Assembly: GCF_003589595.1 (NCBI RefSeq)
Contig: NW_020653945.1
Span: 3,043,651-3,107,650 of the forward strand
Direction: 5' to 3'
DNA length: 64,000 nucleotides
DNA from: Hyposmocoma kahamanoa
Taxonomy: Eukaryota > Arthropoda > Insecta > Lepidoptera > Cosmopterigidae
Below, in pieces: positions 41,598 to 51,321 of this stretch. The first letter of the stretch is position 1. Each line of letters starts with the position of its first letter. Below the pieces are notes generated by a model. It was not told the DNA's origin and searched no databases. It was given only the letters and a program-made list of their open reading frames with translations. Position numbers and translations under genes: made by a program.

Positions 41598-42236
41598 ATA
41601 TATCGCACTGCTATTACAATAGCGTTGTAATTCAAAATATGTGAAATTTACTATTATATCATTACCGTCATTGACTTACAAATAAATGGACGACGGGTCT
41701 AATACAAAAACCACGAAAAAAATGTTCCAAATCAACCTATTTAAACGTATTGACATGTAAAGGAATATGAAAAAGCTAAAACGTTGAATTCAAATTGTAA
41801 TGCCATCGCAGTACTGTCTAATTTTGCTTGCTTCGCTGTCAGAAGAAACAAACGAAGACTAAAAGCGTGAATGACGCTCTGTATACGATTTTAACGCCCT
41901 ATAAGTTCGGTCACTTTTTAGCGCGGACCCGACGTCCATATAATTGTAAGTCAATGATTACTGAACATAAAATTTGTGTTCTTTACACAAAAACCGTCGT
42001 TAGAATATTGTACGAAATAATCAAAAGATATCCACTTAACTCAAGATGACACACTTTATGTGAGCCAGTTTTGGCCAAAATAATCCTTATTCAAAAATAT
42101 TATTTTTCCTTTTTAATTTTAAATATATTTGAGAAATTGTTTAAGTGTCTATAATAAACTATAACATAAGCCCATTTTTTGAGTTAATACACTATTGTAT
42201 TAATTCTAATTATAACAGTACGATGTACTCAAAAGA
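41598..42236. mobile_element. Element G, copy 2, split by element F
   Basis: TATATCGCACTGCTATTACA with ATAGCGTTGTAATTC at the left and GAGTTAATACACTATTGTAT with ACAGTACGATG at the right. The interior up to 41668 and from 41957 matches copy 1. Element F occupies the gap. Confidence 0.78.
41669..41956. mobile_element. Element F, copy 2, inserted in element G
   Basis: 288 bp in the opposite orientation to copy 1: CATTGACTTACAAATAAATG at the left, ATAATTGTAAGTCAATG at the right. Flanks ATTACCGT and ATTACTGA agree at 6 of 8 positions. The uninterrupted element G at 36530 shows what the empty site looked like. Confidence 0.8.
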
Positions 42237-42239
42237 AAA

Positions 42240-42290
42240 TACAATCGAAAAGGGAACCTTCTCGTTTTTTTGAAAAAGGCTAAAAACAGG
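42240..42290. mobile_element. Family E end fragment
   Basis: ACAATCGAAAAGGGAACCTT, CTCGTTTTTTTGAAAAAGGC and TAAAAAC resemble the CCTCCTTTTTTTGAAGTCGG-TTAAAAA end of family E with substitutions. Confidence 0.45.
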
Positions 42291-42527
42291 AAACAGACTA
42301 CAAAACCATTGAGTTTCTGTTGCATAAAAGTTACCAGTTGGTTAAAATTGACTGGCAACCATCCAAAACGCTTCAATTTGGTACATAGTCGAACTGTAAT
42401 TTACTGTTTGCGGATTCTTTTTATGTTTCTGCCAACTGGATTATGTTTGACAGTTCTACTTTGTACAGTCCAGTTTGACACTTTGATCCGTTCCTGGGGG
42501 TTTACTCTCGTTTACCGCCCAACATTA

Positions 42528-42651
42528 GTCCGAAACAATTACTGTGGAATAAGTAATATATACTCGTGCCAAATTAAAAAAACAAAGTCAAGTCTCAGTC
42601 AAATCATGCCTTCTTTATTTGGACGAGTATTACTTAATTGACAAAAATTAA
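42528..42651. mobile_element. Foldback element Q, copy 2
   Basis: GTCCGAAACAATTACTGTGG with AATAAGTAATATATACTCGT at the left and ATTTGGACGAGTATTACTTA with ATTGACA at the right. More diverged than copy 1. The sequence just before it (TTTGACACTTTGATCCGTTC) resembles the repeat at 17740..17775. Confidence 0.55.
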
Positions 42652-42892
42652 TTTGGCGTAGTGTTCATTGGAGGTACCGATCTACTACATAAGTTCTCGA
42701 CATATTTCGATAACTTAGAAAACCGAAAGAAATTATAATCAAAACTTTCTTGTCAAATTCTACTTTATTGACGTGTGTGTAGAGTCAAGGGCACGTCTGG
42801 TTTGACATTTGAGATTTAAATTCAACTCTATGACTCTTGTGATAGGAACGGATTTGAAATTCTCTATCCACATGACAAGGACGTTAGATTAC

Positions 42893-43462
42893 TCAAAAAA
42901 GACCTCAAAAGTTCGTGGAACTACATCTATTCATTTACATTTATTTGCTAAGAAAAAATGTTTAATATCAAATTTTTAATGCCCTGTTACATTTTAACCC
43001 CTTTTAGATTTTCAATATGTTTTTGTACACAAAATAAAAAGTAGCTTAGAACTGCATATTTTAAAACGAATGTGGTGTTTGTACGTAAACATCCATTGAC
43101 CGGATCAGATTATGGACGAGATCTTTTATTTATAAGCGTATTAATGTTCTCATGGACGCTTTCATATCGATATGACTGCATCATTTATAGAGGACGTCTC
43201 ACGGCTATGGGAAGTAGTAAGGTTTACCAAGGCCTGTAGGAAAATATTCAATTTTTCGATTGAATTGAATATTAAACCGACTTGAAAAATCCATTCATTT
43301 TGTAGTTTAGTTTGCCACCCTTACAGATGGAATATTTTCTTCAAATTTAAATGGGATTAATACTGAGGCATCCTCTTTCCAACAAAAAAGAATCATCAAA
43401 AAAAAAATTAAGTTTAATTGAAGGCGTTTTTTGAACTCCTTTTTTGAAGTCGGTTAAAAAGC
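42893..43462 (-). mobile_element. Family E copy split by element H
   Basis: AAAAAAGACCTCAAAAGTTC with GTGGAACTACATCTATTCA (42894..42932) and, after the interruption, GCCACCCTTACAGATGGAAT, GATTAATACTGAGGCATCCT, ending TCCTTTTTTGAAGTCGGTTA (43436..43456). Confidence 0.65.
42962..43235 (+). repeat. Repeat H, copy 1
   Basis: TGTTTTTGTACACAAAATAA, AAACGAATGTGGTGTTTGTA, CATCCATTGACCGGATCAGA, TTATGGACGAGATCTTTTAT and GGGAAGTAGTAAGG are matched in reverse by 54965..55195. It sits inside a family E copy. Element type unknown. Confidence 0.6.
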
Positions 43463-43940
43463 TTTACTACCGAGACACCTTACGTCATTATAGATTCTGT
43501 CTTCGAAAAGAAATAAGCACGGTATATTCGTAAATAAATGCACCCCAGCGTACACGCAGCTGTCGCCCACGTATGCTAACTGCTGCTAATTGCAGCCTGT
43601 TTGAATTCAGAATGCTATTGACTTATGGAATTCGTTTGACCTCTGTAACAATTTGTCGATTGCACGTTTATGTTCTTATTTTTATTAAACTTTGCGGTTA
43701 TTGTCTTCCGTTGTGGTGGCAAAAGGTGCAAATAATTTTTGTGAATTAATTTTTCAGTTTGAATAAATTTTGTAATGTAAGAACGTCAATTCTAGAAATC
43801 TGAAATAATTAAATTTATTTTGTTTTTCTTTTTTGAAATTTTTTTATTATTTAGTTTATTTTTTGTTATTTACAAGTACGCCTGACAACCCTTATTTATG
43901 CATTTTGCCTTAGTTAAAACGAAATGACAAAAAATCTGTA
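43463..43940. other. Intergenic, no feature seen
   Basis: AT-rich, with only short chance ORFs. Confidence 0.35.
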
Positions 43941-44065
43941 AATTATTAATAATCATAATAATTCTTTATTGCACTAAGAAAAGATATTAAAAATTACATG
44001 TTACAAAGGACATGTACAAAGACGAGCTTAATTCTAGAAGAGATCTTTTTCAACGAATTATTAAA
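43941..44065 (-). mobile_element. LINE 3' end fragment
   Basis: AATAATCATAATAATTCTTT followed by ATTGCACTAAGAAAAG and TTACAAAGGACATGTACAAA is, on the minus strand, a LINE 3' UTR with an (ATT)n-type tail. I recognise the wording from lepidopteran LINEs; there is no coding part. Confidence 0.45.
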
Positions 44066-44455
44066 ATTGAAATGTATATATAAATATCTATGATGATTAT
44101 TCTGTTATTCGAAGATATAGGCTTTCTTATAAGAATCTGCATTACGAATCCTTTAAGTTTAGTAAGGTTAGTACTTTATTGGGAGATAACGGTATAATTA
44201 AACTTTTACCAAGACATAAAGGTAATAAAATTACAAGCCTGTTAACGTCATAACAATATGTTCATGCGATCTTATCTAGTATCTTTACCATATGTGAACT
44301 ATGCTAATGAAGGTAGCGAACACAATAGCGACTCCAAAATCGTAATGATAATTAAGATAGGAGACTTTAATTAATACGTTCTGTTCTGTTTAATAATAAT
44401 AATAATAATAAATTAATTGTAATATTCTGTTTTATTGCTATTATAATTTCATTGT
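44066..44455. other. Intergenic with ATA microsatellite
   Basis: An AATAATAATAATAATAAT run at about 44392..44410, immediately before the family E copy. Otherwise nothing recognised. Confidence 0.4.
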
Positions 44456-44456
44456 T

Positions 44457-44665
44457 TTTTTAACTGACTGCAAAAAGAAGGGGGAGGTTCTCATTTCGAG
44501 TGCGTGTTACGCGATAACTCGTGTATTTGTTCGGCGATGTTTTTTTTTGTTGGAAAGAGGGTACCTCAGTATTAGTCTCATTTAAATTTGAAGAAAATAT
44601 TCCACCTCTAACGGTGGCAAACTAGGGGATGAATCCGGGGTCGCACACTTTTCTATTACATAGAT
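44457..44665 (+). mobile_element. Family E copy, 3' truncated
   Basis: TTTTTTAACTGACTGCAAAA, GGGGGAGGTTCTCATTTCG, GATAACTCGTGTATTTG, CCTCAGTATTAGTCTCATTT and CACCTCTAACGGTGGCAAAC up to GGGGTCGCACACTTTTCTAT. The GAGGTCGG end is missing. Confidence 0.7.
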
Positions 44666-45235
44666 CGACATAATTGGCATTTCCATCACTTTTTGTACTA
44701 TTCTGTAATAGTATTATAAAAGCGTTGTTCTGATACGTTAGCACAATCCAGATCATAGCTTTGTTGGCAAATTGAGCATTTTAAAAATCTCTTATTAAGA
44801 ATTTCCTGTCGCCAACCAGCGCAAATGCCTGCCATATTTGAGATACTGTGTTCAACGGCAAAGAAGTTAAGGGTCAACGTCCAAATTTTGATTCGTAAAA
44901 GCGTATTTATTACGTTATGCGGATTTAAAAACCTCGCACTATTAGCACATATATTTCAAATATTTATCAAAGTTACTTTCCAACTAGTGTTTTTTGTAGA
45001 TTTTTTATTATATTTAGTTCTTGAAATTATGGTTTTTAATCAAAACACTGACTGTTGTAACATTGACTTGTTTTTATAATTATTTCGATTTTGTTTGTAT
45101 CACTAACACTATCACACTTAAATTGTCACTAGTTATTCACTAATTGATATATGATCACTTTAAATAACAGCATCCATTTCAGGAACGGGTGGAACTTAGT
45201 TGTCGACCGATTCGATTTCCATTAGTTTCTTATAA
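44666..45235. other. Intergenic; hydrophobic 84-codon ORF at 44825..45079
   Basis: The plus-strand ORF (MPAIFEILCSTAKKLRVN...) is rich in Phe, Leu and Ile because the DNA is T-rich. No receptor or transporter signature is visible, so it is not called as a gene. Confidence 0.3.
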
Positions 45236-45237
45236 TT

Positions 45238-45420
45238 ACAGATGCAAAGATCTAACAATATGAAAATCTTTTTTGATCCGATTAAATTCGAGCCAGGGGC
45301 ATCAGGATACCGTGTCTGACGCTCTCCCAACTGAGCTATGGAACAAACCAGCAAACCTTACGAATTTTTCTATCTGCTTGTTGCAGATCTTTGTTTTGGT
45401 TTTTATATAATAATAATATG
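45238..45420 (-). mobile_element. tRNA-derived SINE, family M (decayed)
   Basis: Minus strand: GTTCCATAGCTCAGTTGGGA (A-box region) and GGCTCGAATTTAATCGGATC (decayed B box). TTTTTCTATCTGCTTGTTGC on plus corresponds to TTTTTCTATGTGCTTGTTGC at 9763. Confidence 0.6.
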
Positions 45421-45855
45421 ACGGGAATCATCTTTTAAGCATAGCAATGACTGTGTTGGGAGGTTACATTCTTCTACAGCCATATACTTAATTTATAAAC
45501 TTAATTTTAATTACAAGAATTTAAAAACAGTTGTATTAATTTTATCCATTTCTTTGGTTTAATGGTTATGTAGGTGTTAGGTGTTTTAATGTAAAATATA
45601 AATACTATATATGTAATATGTCATTATCTATTACACATATATTTTATGACACATTTGTCATAAATATATCATATAATATTTTGCCTATGTTATGCAATTT
45701 AATGACAATTCTATTTAGATTTGCAGCGAGTAATTCATAATTCATTTATTCATTGTTTCATGTGGATTAACAAAGGTGTTACATACTCGTATTATTATTC
45801 CAGCACATGAACCCTGTTAGGGCACTACAATGTCACTTAAGTAATTTAATAACTT
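45421..45855. other. Intergenic, no feature seen
   Basis: AT-rich with runs such as ATATATGTAATATGTCATTA. No gene or named repeat. Confidence 0.35.
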
Positions 45856-45857
45856 AA

Positions 45858-46080
45858 CTACCTCCGTGGCCGAACGGTTACCATGCCGGACTGCCACGCA
45901 GAGGTCCCAGGTTCGATTCCCGGGCCGAGAGAAATATTTGTATGACCTACATTTATTTCTCTCGTGAGTTTGGGTGTAATTTGTGGTTGTCTATGTGTGT
46001 GTCCATGGCACCCGCGACACAGGGTTTCCCTAGTGCGGGGCTATGTTGAGTGTGTGCGTTATTATTATATTATTATATGT
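45858..46080 (+). mobile_element. tRNA-derived SINE, family L (best copy)
   Basis: Head CTCCGTGGCCGAACGGTTAC (A box TGGCCGAACGG) and CAGGTTCGATTCCCGGGCCG (B box GGTTCGATTCC) with proper tRNA spacing, close to a tRNA-Leu/Ser type. The body GTTTGGGTGTAATTTGTGGT, CCATGGCACCCGCGACACAG and GGTTTCCCTAGTGCGGGGCT ends in (TTA)n. This copy keeps both pol III boxes. Confidence 0.82.
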
Positions 46081-46352
46081 TATTATATTATTAACTAATT
46101 TTATTATTAATCTCGTACACAAGCTATGTCATTAATTATTACAATTTAAGTTATTAATAATTATTACAATTATGAGATATGTTATAACCAATTACAAAAA
46201 TTCATCACAATAATTTACATTAAAAAGTTAATAAATATTTATTTATTATATTGCATTGTATTGTACATTTTGCATTGTAGTATGTGCTGGAATGACCTGC
46301 CGCATTCGGATTTTTAAAAAAGAATTATTAAGTGATATGAACAACTCGTGAG
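46081..46352. other. Intergenic AT-rich sequence
   Basis: TTA/ATT-rich, a continuation of the SINE tail into low-complexity DNA. No other feature. Confidence 0.4.
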
Positions 46353-46575
46353 CCTGCTGGTAAGCTACACGCCTGTCCATAACAGTTTAAATCGCAAAGA
46401 TTTAAGAAATACTGCCGCTGCGCCTGTCACCTTGGGACATAAGTTGATAAGTCCTATGCGCCTGTAATTTCAATAACACCCCTTATCCTTCAAATCCGGA
46501 ACATAGTAATGCTCATATTACTGCTTGGCGGCAGAAATAAGGTGGCAGTACTTCCCTGGACGAACTCTTTGCAAA
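46353..46575 (-). mobile_element. Family B copy, truncated at the A-rich end
   Basis: GCTGGTAAGCTACACGCCTG, GCTGCGCCTGTCACCTTGGG, CCTATGCGCCTGTAATTTCA, GCTTGGCGGCAGAAATAAGG and ACTTCCCTGGACGAACTCTT. A stretch of about 25 bp (GTTGCAGTGCCACTCAGAGC in other copies) is deleted. Confidence 0.78.
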
Positions 46576-47125
46576 AAACATGACAAAACGTTTTTAAAAA
46601 AAATTGTTTAAAAAAAATATGTAGGTTATGGGTCCTGTCTTCTCGGAAATCCAAATATTGTCGTGAGATAGTAAGAAAGTGGTTATATTCTACCACAATG
46701 CCTGTCTCCCTCGCTATACGACAAATCTCTTTTGCCTCCTTTTTTTTTCAAAAAACATCTTATTAGAATTAGAAATTTTTTATTAGAAATTTTTTCTTAT
46801 TAAAAAATATACAATGAAATAGGGTATTATGGACAGTCGCAATAGAATTTAATTATAAAATTAACTTTTTCGGAGATAGTTGATTCCCCTACATATAAGC
46901 AAGTAGTAAATTCATCACAGCCATAATTAGAAGTATCACAACAAACACTGGCTTAAAATCATTCGGCGGAACATTTAATTACGCTTAAATACTTTAAATT
47001 TATTATGAGTACTTTTTATACTTTTGCTAGATATCAGAAAATGCATTATAGGCGTTTTATGCCAGTAGAACGCGAACTTGAACCGTCTTTCGTCATCGTA
47101 GAACTCAAATTTGTTCATTTAGTTT
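46576..47125. other. Intergenic, no feature seen
   Basis: AT-rich, with T and A runs around 46590..46800. No gene. Confidence 0.35.
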
Positions 47126-47127
47126 AA

Positions 47128-47225
47128 GGAAGTTATACACGAAATCGTCATATTTTTGCTCTACTGCTCATTCGTATGGCAGATTCTTGTCAAGAAAAAA
47201 AATTCGAGGCGTGTTCAGATGTTAT
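47128..47225 (-). mobile_element. LINE 3' UTR fragment (same family as 10337)
   Basis: CTCTACTGCTCATTCGTATG followed by GCAGATTCTTGTCAAG matches CTCTACCGCTCATTCGTAAG and GCAGATTCCCCTGAG at 10420..10453. It is a small orphan piece. Confidence 0.5.
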
Positions 47226-47344
47226 TAGAGCCTGAAGCAAAAATGTTTTTCAAATAACAACTCATGCACGTCTATAAAAGCCTTAAACAATATTCAGAGT
47301 TATATACAAATTTTTTATTCTCCAAATTATAATAATAAAAATAG

Positions 47345-47830
47345 TAATTTCTTTACCTTGCGCAATTACTTGTCTAAGTAAAATACCATTTACAATAATT
47401 ACTTGCCTATGTAAAATATCTGTTGTAATATCTAATTACTTGTTTACATTCCGCAAGCAACATATGCCTAAAAAGTCAGTTATACTAATTATTTATTTAT
47501 CTTGTTAAAATAACAATTGTCAATGTATAATTCATTATTTGCTTGTAACTATCAGTTATAATATTTTTTTCTTTACCTTGCACAAAGTACAATTGTTGCC
47601 TATCTGAAATATTAGTTACAAAAATCCCTTTACTTCGCACAAATAATATTATGCCTATATAAAAAATATCGGTTATTGTAATTATTTCTTTACATTGTTC
47701 AAATGACGTATGCTGTATCTGTTATAATTTCTAAATATTTCTTTACCTTGCGCAAGTAACATAATAATATCCGTTAATAACAATTCTTCTTTATGTTGTG
47801 CAAGGAACACCTACTTAAAATATTTATTCA
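47345..47830 (+). repeat. Degenerate tandem array, unit about 55..60 bp, 8 to 9 units
   Basis: The unit head TTTCTTTACCTTGCGCAA recurs at 47348 (exact), about 47444 (TGTTTACATTCCGCAA), 47571 (TTTCTTTACCTTGCACAA), 47628 (CCCTTTACTTCGCACAA), 47687 (TTTCTTTACATTGTTCAA), 47740 (TTTCTTTACCTTGCGCAA) and 47790 (TTCTTTATGTTGTGCAA). Each is followed by a GCCTAT-TAAAATATC-GTTATAAT-like second half. Some units lack one half. An old minisatellite; noncoding. Confidence 0.75.
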
Positions 47831-48510
47831 TAAATAATAAGACCTTCAAAAATTGAAAAAAACTTGGCAGATGTCGCGGAGTCGACGGCAACCCTACTAA
47901 ATTAGAGCCATTGTTAACCTCACAATCGCTTTTAGGCACATATACCTTCCGAATTTGGTGGAATAATAATTAACAACATCTGGAGCGATGTTACCTTTTG
48001 ATGCTCTCATTTCTCATTGTTATTTAGGAAGTGTGCAAAATTCTTACAATAAGGATGCATCTCGGCGGTTCCAAAGGTCAGGACCTTACAAGTTTAATTT
48101 TACCGTTGCAAAGTCGACATACGATCCTTGTTCCTTTTAACATAAGGCTTGATTAATTCGTGAAGGGTTTCTTTGAAAAAGCAAACTAAAGTTTGTAAAG
48201 AAGTTCCGATCTAGTTTTTTTTTCGGAGACATGTAAATGGTATGATTTATTTTTGACAACAATTGCTTTAAGCCGGCTTGTGGGAAATTTATGATGCACT
48301 TCGAGGGGCTTTGGCTGTGCTGAATAAGCGTTTGATTTTGTATTGACGAAACTAATATTATTAGCAAATTTATTATTATTTCGGCTATCTACTTTCGATT
48401 CTCGCTTCTCCCAGGGCTTAAGATACCTTTTTGAATTTTTGGATCGGTGAGGCGGTACTCGTCCCGAGTCGATCGAGTTTTAGAACTCAAGTTCGAGTTT
48501 TATTATTAAG
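47831..48510. other. Intergenic, no gene seen
   Basis: A 76-codon minus-strand ORF (48137..48367) lacks known motifs. The stretch ends at the start of element U. Confidence 0.35.
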
Positions 48511-49159
48511 AGTCCGTACTAAAGTTTTTCCCGTACTAAAGTTTTTCCCGTACTAATACGGTTGATTTAACTTGGGTCTAGCTGCAGGGACACTGGCTTT
48601 ATGTCAGAATTTTTTTTTTTTACAAATGAAATAAATTTGATTTTTGGTACCCCGGTTCGTTAATACAGAACGACGGCGAGATAGACCGCGACGTTAAGAA
48701 CAGAATAAGGACAGGATGGCACTATTATCGATTGGCGAATGCCTCTAAAGGGGAAAATTTACAAGACCGTGATTAGACCTGTCATGTTGTATGTATCAGA
48801 ATGTTGGGCGATGAAAAGGCTAGATGAACGAACTGTGCATGTATCGAATGTTGAGATGGATGTGTGGAGTGAGAAGAAAGGATAAGATAAGGAATGAGTA
48901 CATCAGGGGAAGTTTGAAAGTGGCGCCAGTGACGGAAAAGATGAGAAGTCATAGGATAGCGTGGTATGGACAACGAAGGGAAGAATGTCATGTGACAAGA
49001 AGAATGCTAGGTATGAATCTGGAGGGATATAAGGGGAAAGAAAGGCCAAAGAAAATATGGATGGATTGTGTGAAAGATGACATGGATAAGAAAGGTGTGA
49101 GTATAAAAAAGACGGCTGATAGGGGAGAGTGGAAGAAAAATACAAGTTGTGCCGACCCA

Positions 49160-49604
49160 ATGATTATCACTAATATCAGGTTTCTTACCACGGTNNNNNN
49201 NNNNNNNNNNNNNNNNNNNNNNNNNNNNNNNNNNNNNNNNNNNNNNNNNNNNNNNNNNNNNNNNNNNNNNNNNNNNNNNNNNNNNNNNNNNNNNNNNNNN
49301 NNNNNNNNNNNNNNNNNNNNNNNNNNNNNNNNNNNNNNNNNNNNNNNNNNNNNNNNNNNNNNNNNNNNNNNNNNNNNNNNNNNNNNNNNNNNNNNNNNNN
49401 NNNNNNNNNNNNNNNNNNNNNNNNNNNNNNNNNNNNNNNNNNNNNNNNNNNNNNNNNNNNNNNNNNNNNNNNNNNNNNNNNNNNNNNNNNNNNNNNNNNN
49501 NNNNNNNNNNNNNNNNNNNNNNNNNNNNNNNNNNNNNNNNNNNNNNNNNNNNNNNNNNNNNNNNNNNNNNNNNNNNNNNNNNNNNNNNNNNNNNAAAATC
49601 TATA
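49160..49604 (-). mobile_element. Element D, copy 2, spanning the assembly gap
   Basis: It begins ATGATTATCACTAATATCAG with GTTTCTTACCACGG, the hairpin arm of element D, and after the gap ends AAAATCTATA, the reverse complement of the other end (TATAGATTTT). The direct repeat TTGTGCCGACCCA is on both sides (49147..49159 and 49605..49617). It sits in the RTE ORF just after the ADP codons. The orientation is opposite to copy 1. Confidence 0.82.
49195..49594. other. Assembly gap, exactly 400 N
   Basis: A run of 400 undetermined bases. The round number suggests a placeholder or an estimated size. It lies inside the foldback element D, whose long perfect hairpin is a likely reason for the failed assembly. 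Reading frames drawn through it are not real. Confidence 0.99.
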
Positions 49605-49945
49605 TTGTGCCGACCCACCTAGCGTGGGATAAGGACAGGAATCAGAAGAAGTGAAATTAAAGCGATTTGAAAAATGAATATCTTATACTATTTCGTGTTC
49701 TATTTAGTTCAGTTGATATTAAAAAAATCATTGGCATGTGTAAAGTACCTATTGAGGTTTGCTTGTGAAATTTCGAGGTAAGTTTGTGTTTTTTTTTCTA
49801 TCGTGAAAAATCTTATGAATCGTGTTTTCACACCGTATACTAATCAGTATATATCCTCAATTTTACTATATACTTTTTCCAATGTGATTGTTATTACACT
49901 TTCACTACGGAATCCACCAAAGTCATTTGAGGTTGTATGTACTGT

Positions 49946-50288
49946 TAAGTCTGTGATTTGATATAATTTAATACATCTGAGTTTTTCCTTTTTTACCGTA
50001 GTACCATCAGACATTTCCATTGATGGTACAGAGGCAACTTTTTATGCCGTCGTCCCATTACGTGATAGTTCCAGGGCAAATGTTGTTTTTTGTTGTCCGT
50101 AGTACCTACAGTTTGGAGTTGAATTCCTTTCGGACTATTAGTTCTTTACTTTTCATTACACTTCTATAATGTACTCGAGAACCAAACAAGGCACCTTGTC
50201 TCAATAGCTGTGTTATGAGTACCAAGATGACGCAGCTATGACGACGTCAGAGGCCTAACGGTTTGTACTGTCTGTGAGATCTAGGTAT
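49946..50288. other. Intergenic, no feature seen
   Basis: Mostly AT-rich with a GC-richer part (GCAGCTATGACGACGTCAGAG) at 50231. No gene or repeat match. Confidence 0.35.
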
Positions 50289-50545
50289 AGTGGCAGTAGA
50301 GCTCATCGTGAGAGTTCGTCCAGGGAAGTACTTCCACCTTACATATTTCTGCCGCCAAGCAGTAATGTGAGCATTACTGCGTTCCGGCTTTGATAAAGAC
50401 GCTGGTGAAATTACAGGCACACGGGACTTGTCAACTGAAGTCTCAGAGTGACGGGCGCAGGGGCACTGCCTCTCAGATTTTTGCGATTTAGAGCTTCGAC
50501 TGGCACTGCAACTGTGATGGACAGGCGTGTCGCGTGACTTGTACA
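50289..50545 (+). mobile_element. Family B copy, 3' end missing
   Basis: AGTGGCAGTAGAGCTCATCG, TTCTGCCGCCAAGCAGTAAT, ACAGGCACACGGGACTTGTC, GAGTGACGGGCGCAGGGGCA and GATGGACAGGCGTGTCGCGT. Shortly after that it switches to a tRNA-like SINE, so the 3' ~35 bp are lost. Confidence 0.78.
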
Positions 50546-50830
50546 AATAAAAGGTCCCGGGTTCGATTTCTGATAGGATCAATTAGATCTCTGGTACTCA
50601 TAGTATAGGGAATTCCCTACTATGAGACCAGGCAATTAGTGTGATTGTATGGTACATTGTTATTATTAGTTAACACAGAAAAAATTACAAGTAGAACCAA
50701 TTTAGGAAAACTAGTTTCCTAAATTGGTCTTACCGGGAATTGAACCTGATCGTCGTCGTCTAGCATGGTCTAGAGTTCATAATGCAAACCGCTGTGCTAT
50801 CGACGTTGACAAATACGAAACTTAATACAA
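50546..50830. repeat. SINE fragments (plus, then minus)
   Basis: On plus, AAGGTCCCGGGTTCGATTTC (B box GGTTCGATTTC) leads to ATAGTATAGGGAATTCCCTA and GAGACCAGGCAATTAGTGTG, the same 3' sequence as at the window start. From 50690, GGTCTTACCGGGAATTGAAC read on minus is another B-box region, with TTTAGGAAAACTAGTTTCCT forming a palindrome before it. Two tRNA-derived pieces back to back. Confidence 0.5.
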
Positions 50831-51320
50831 TTCAAATTTATTTTGTGGTAAAATTTAACCTTAATAACTCGGAATACAAACCACGGATCGTGAAAATGAT
50901 AATGATTTAAAACAAAAAAAGACAATCTTTTTAAAGCATGGGAAAGGTCAAGTTGGAAATAAGCCATTAAACTTAATAAATTGTATGAGAAAATTGCTCC
51001 AAGCAAACGACATTCGCATTAAGTATTTAAGTGTAGATTACGTTACTAATAACATATGACCTAAGTAACTTAAGTTATATTTGAAAGGTTTGTGAAACCA
51101 TAAAGTAACTGTTCTCCTGAAAATTTAAATTAAATAGAAGAAAAACTGTGTGAAAAATATGTTACAGCTCACCAAGTTGTTACCCTCTCAGATTAGTTCG
51201 AAATAAAAACAAATCAACAGCTGATGTTGAGTACTAAATGAAATAGTTAACTGTTGTTGGAAACTATTCTTAACGCCAAAAAAATGTTATTAATTAATTA
51301 AACTTAGGATTAGAGAAACT
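50831..51320. other. Intergenic, no feature seen
   Basis: AT-rich. Short chance ORFs only. Confidence 0.35.
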
Positions 51321-51321
51321 A

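Larger units (their letters stand above)
48634..49651 (+). mobile_element. RTE-type LINE 3' fragment inserted in element U
   Basis: Reads, with frameshifts, GEIDRDVKNRIRTGWHYY, KIYKTVIRPVMLYVSECWAM, then from 48824 one long frame with MYRMLRWMCGVRRKDKIRNE, VTEKMRSHRIAWYGQRREE, KERPKKIWMDCVKDDMDKKG and GEWKKNTSCADP. This is the C-terminal half of an RTE/BovB-type reverse transcriptase ORF. The sequence TGAAAT(A)AA before and TGAAATTAAA after are probable target duplications in element U. The end of the ORF is split by element D and the gap. Confidence 0.82.
48515..49945 (+). mobile_element. Element U, copy 1, split by an RTE LINE
   Basis: The left part CCGTACTAATACGGTTGATT, GCAGGGACACTGGCTTTATG and TTACAAATGAAAT (to 48633) and the right part TTTGAAAAATG (49667), CTATTTAGTTCAGTTGATAT (49702), AATTTCGAGGTAAGTTTGTG and TCGTGTTTTCACACCGTATA (49820..49840) are also found, in the same order, at 62834..63650. 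The left end has three tandem units of AAGTTTTTCCCGTACTA. What was one repeat of about 380 bp is opened by the RTE insertion. Confidence 0.7.

Noticed and set aside
44825..45079. Membrane receptor exon
   Set aside because: Hydrophobicity follows from T-rich DNA; no receptor motif, start context or splice sites.
45858..45930. Functional tRNA gene
   Set aside because: A and B boxes are good, but the tRNA part continues into a SINE body that is shared with three other copies, and the acceptor stem is not closed.
47345..47830. CRISPR array
   Set aside because: Units are degenerate over their full length and have no constant repeat with variable spacers; this is a eukaryotic minisatellite.
49007..49654. 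Long ORFs on both strands through the run of N
   Set aside because: The frames are open only because undetermined bases contain no stop codons; the real part is the RTE fragment that ends near 49159.
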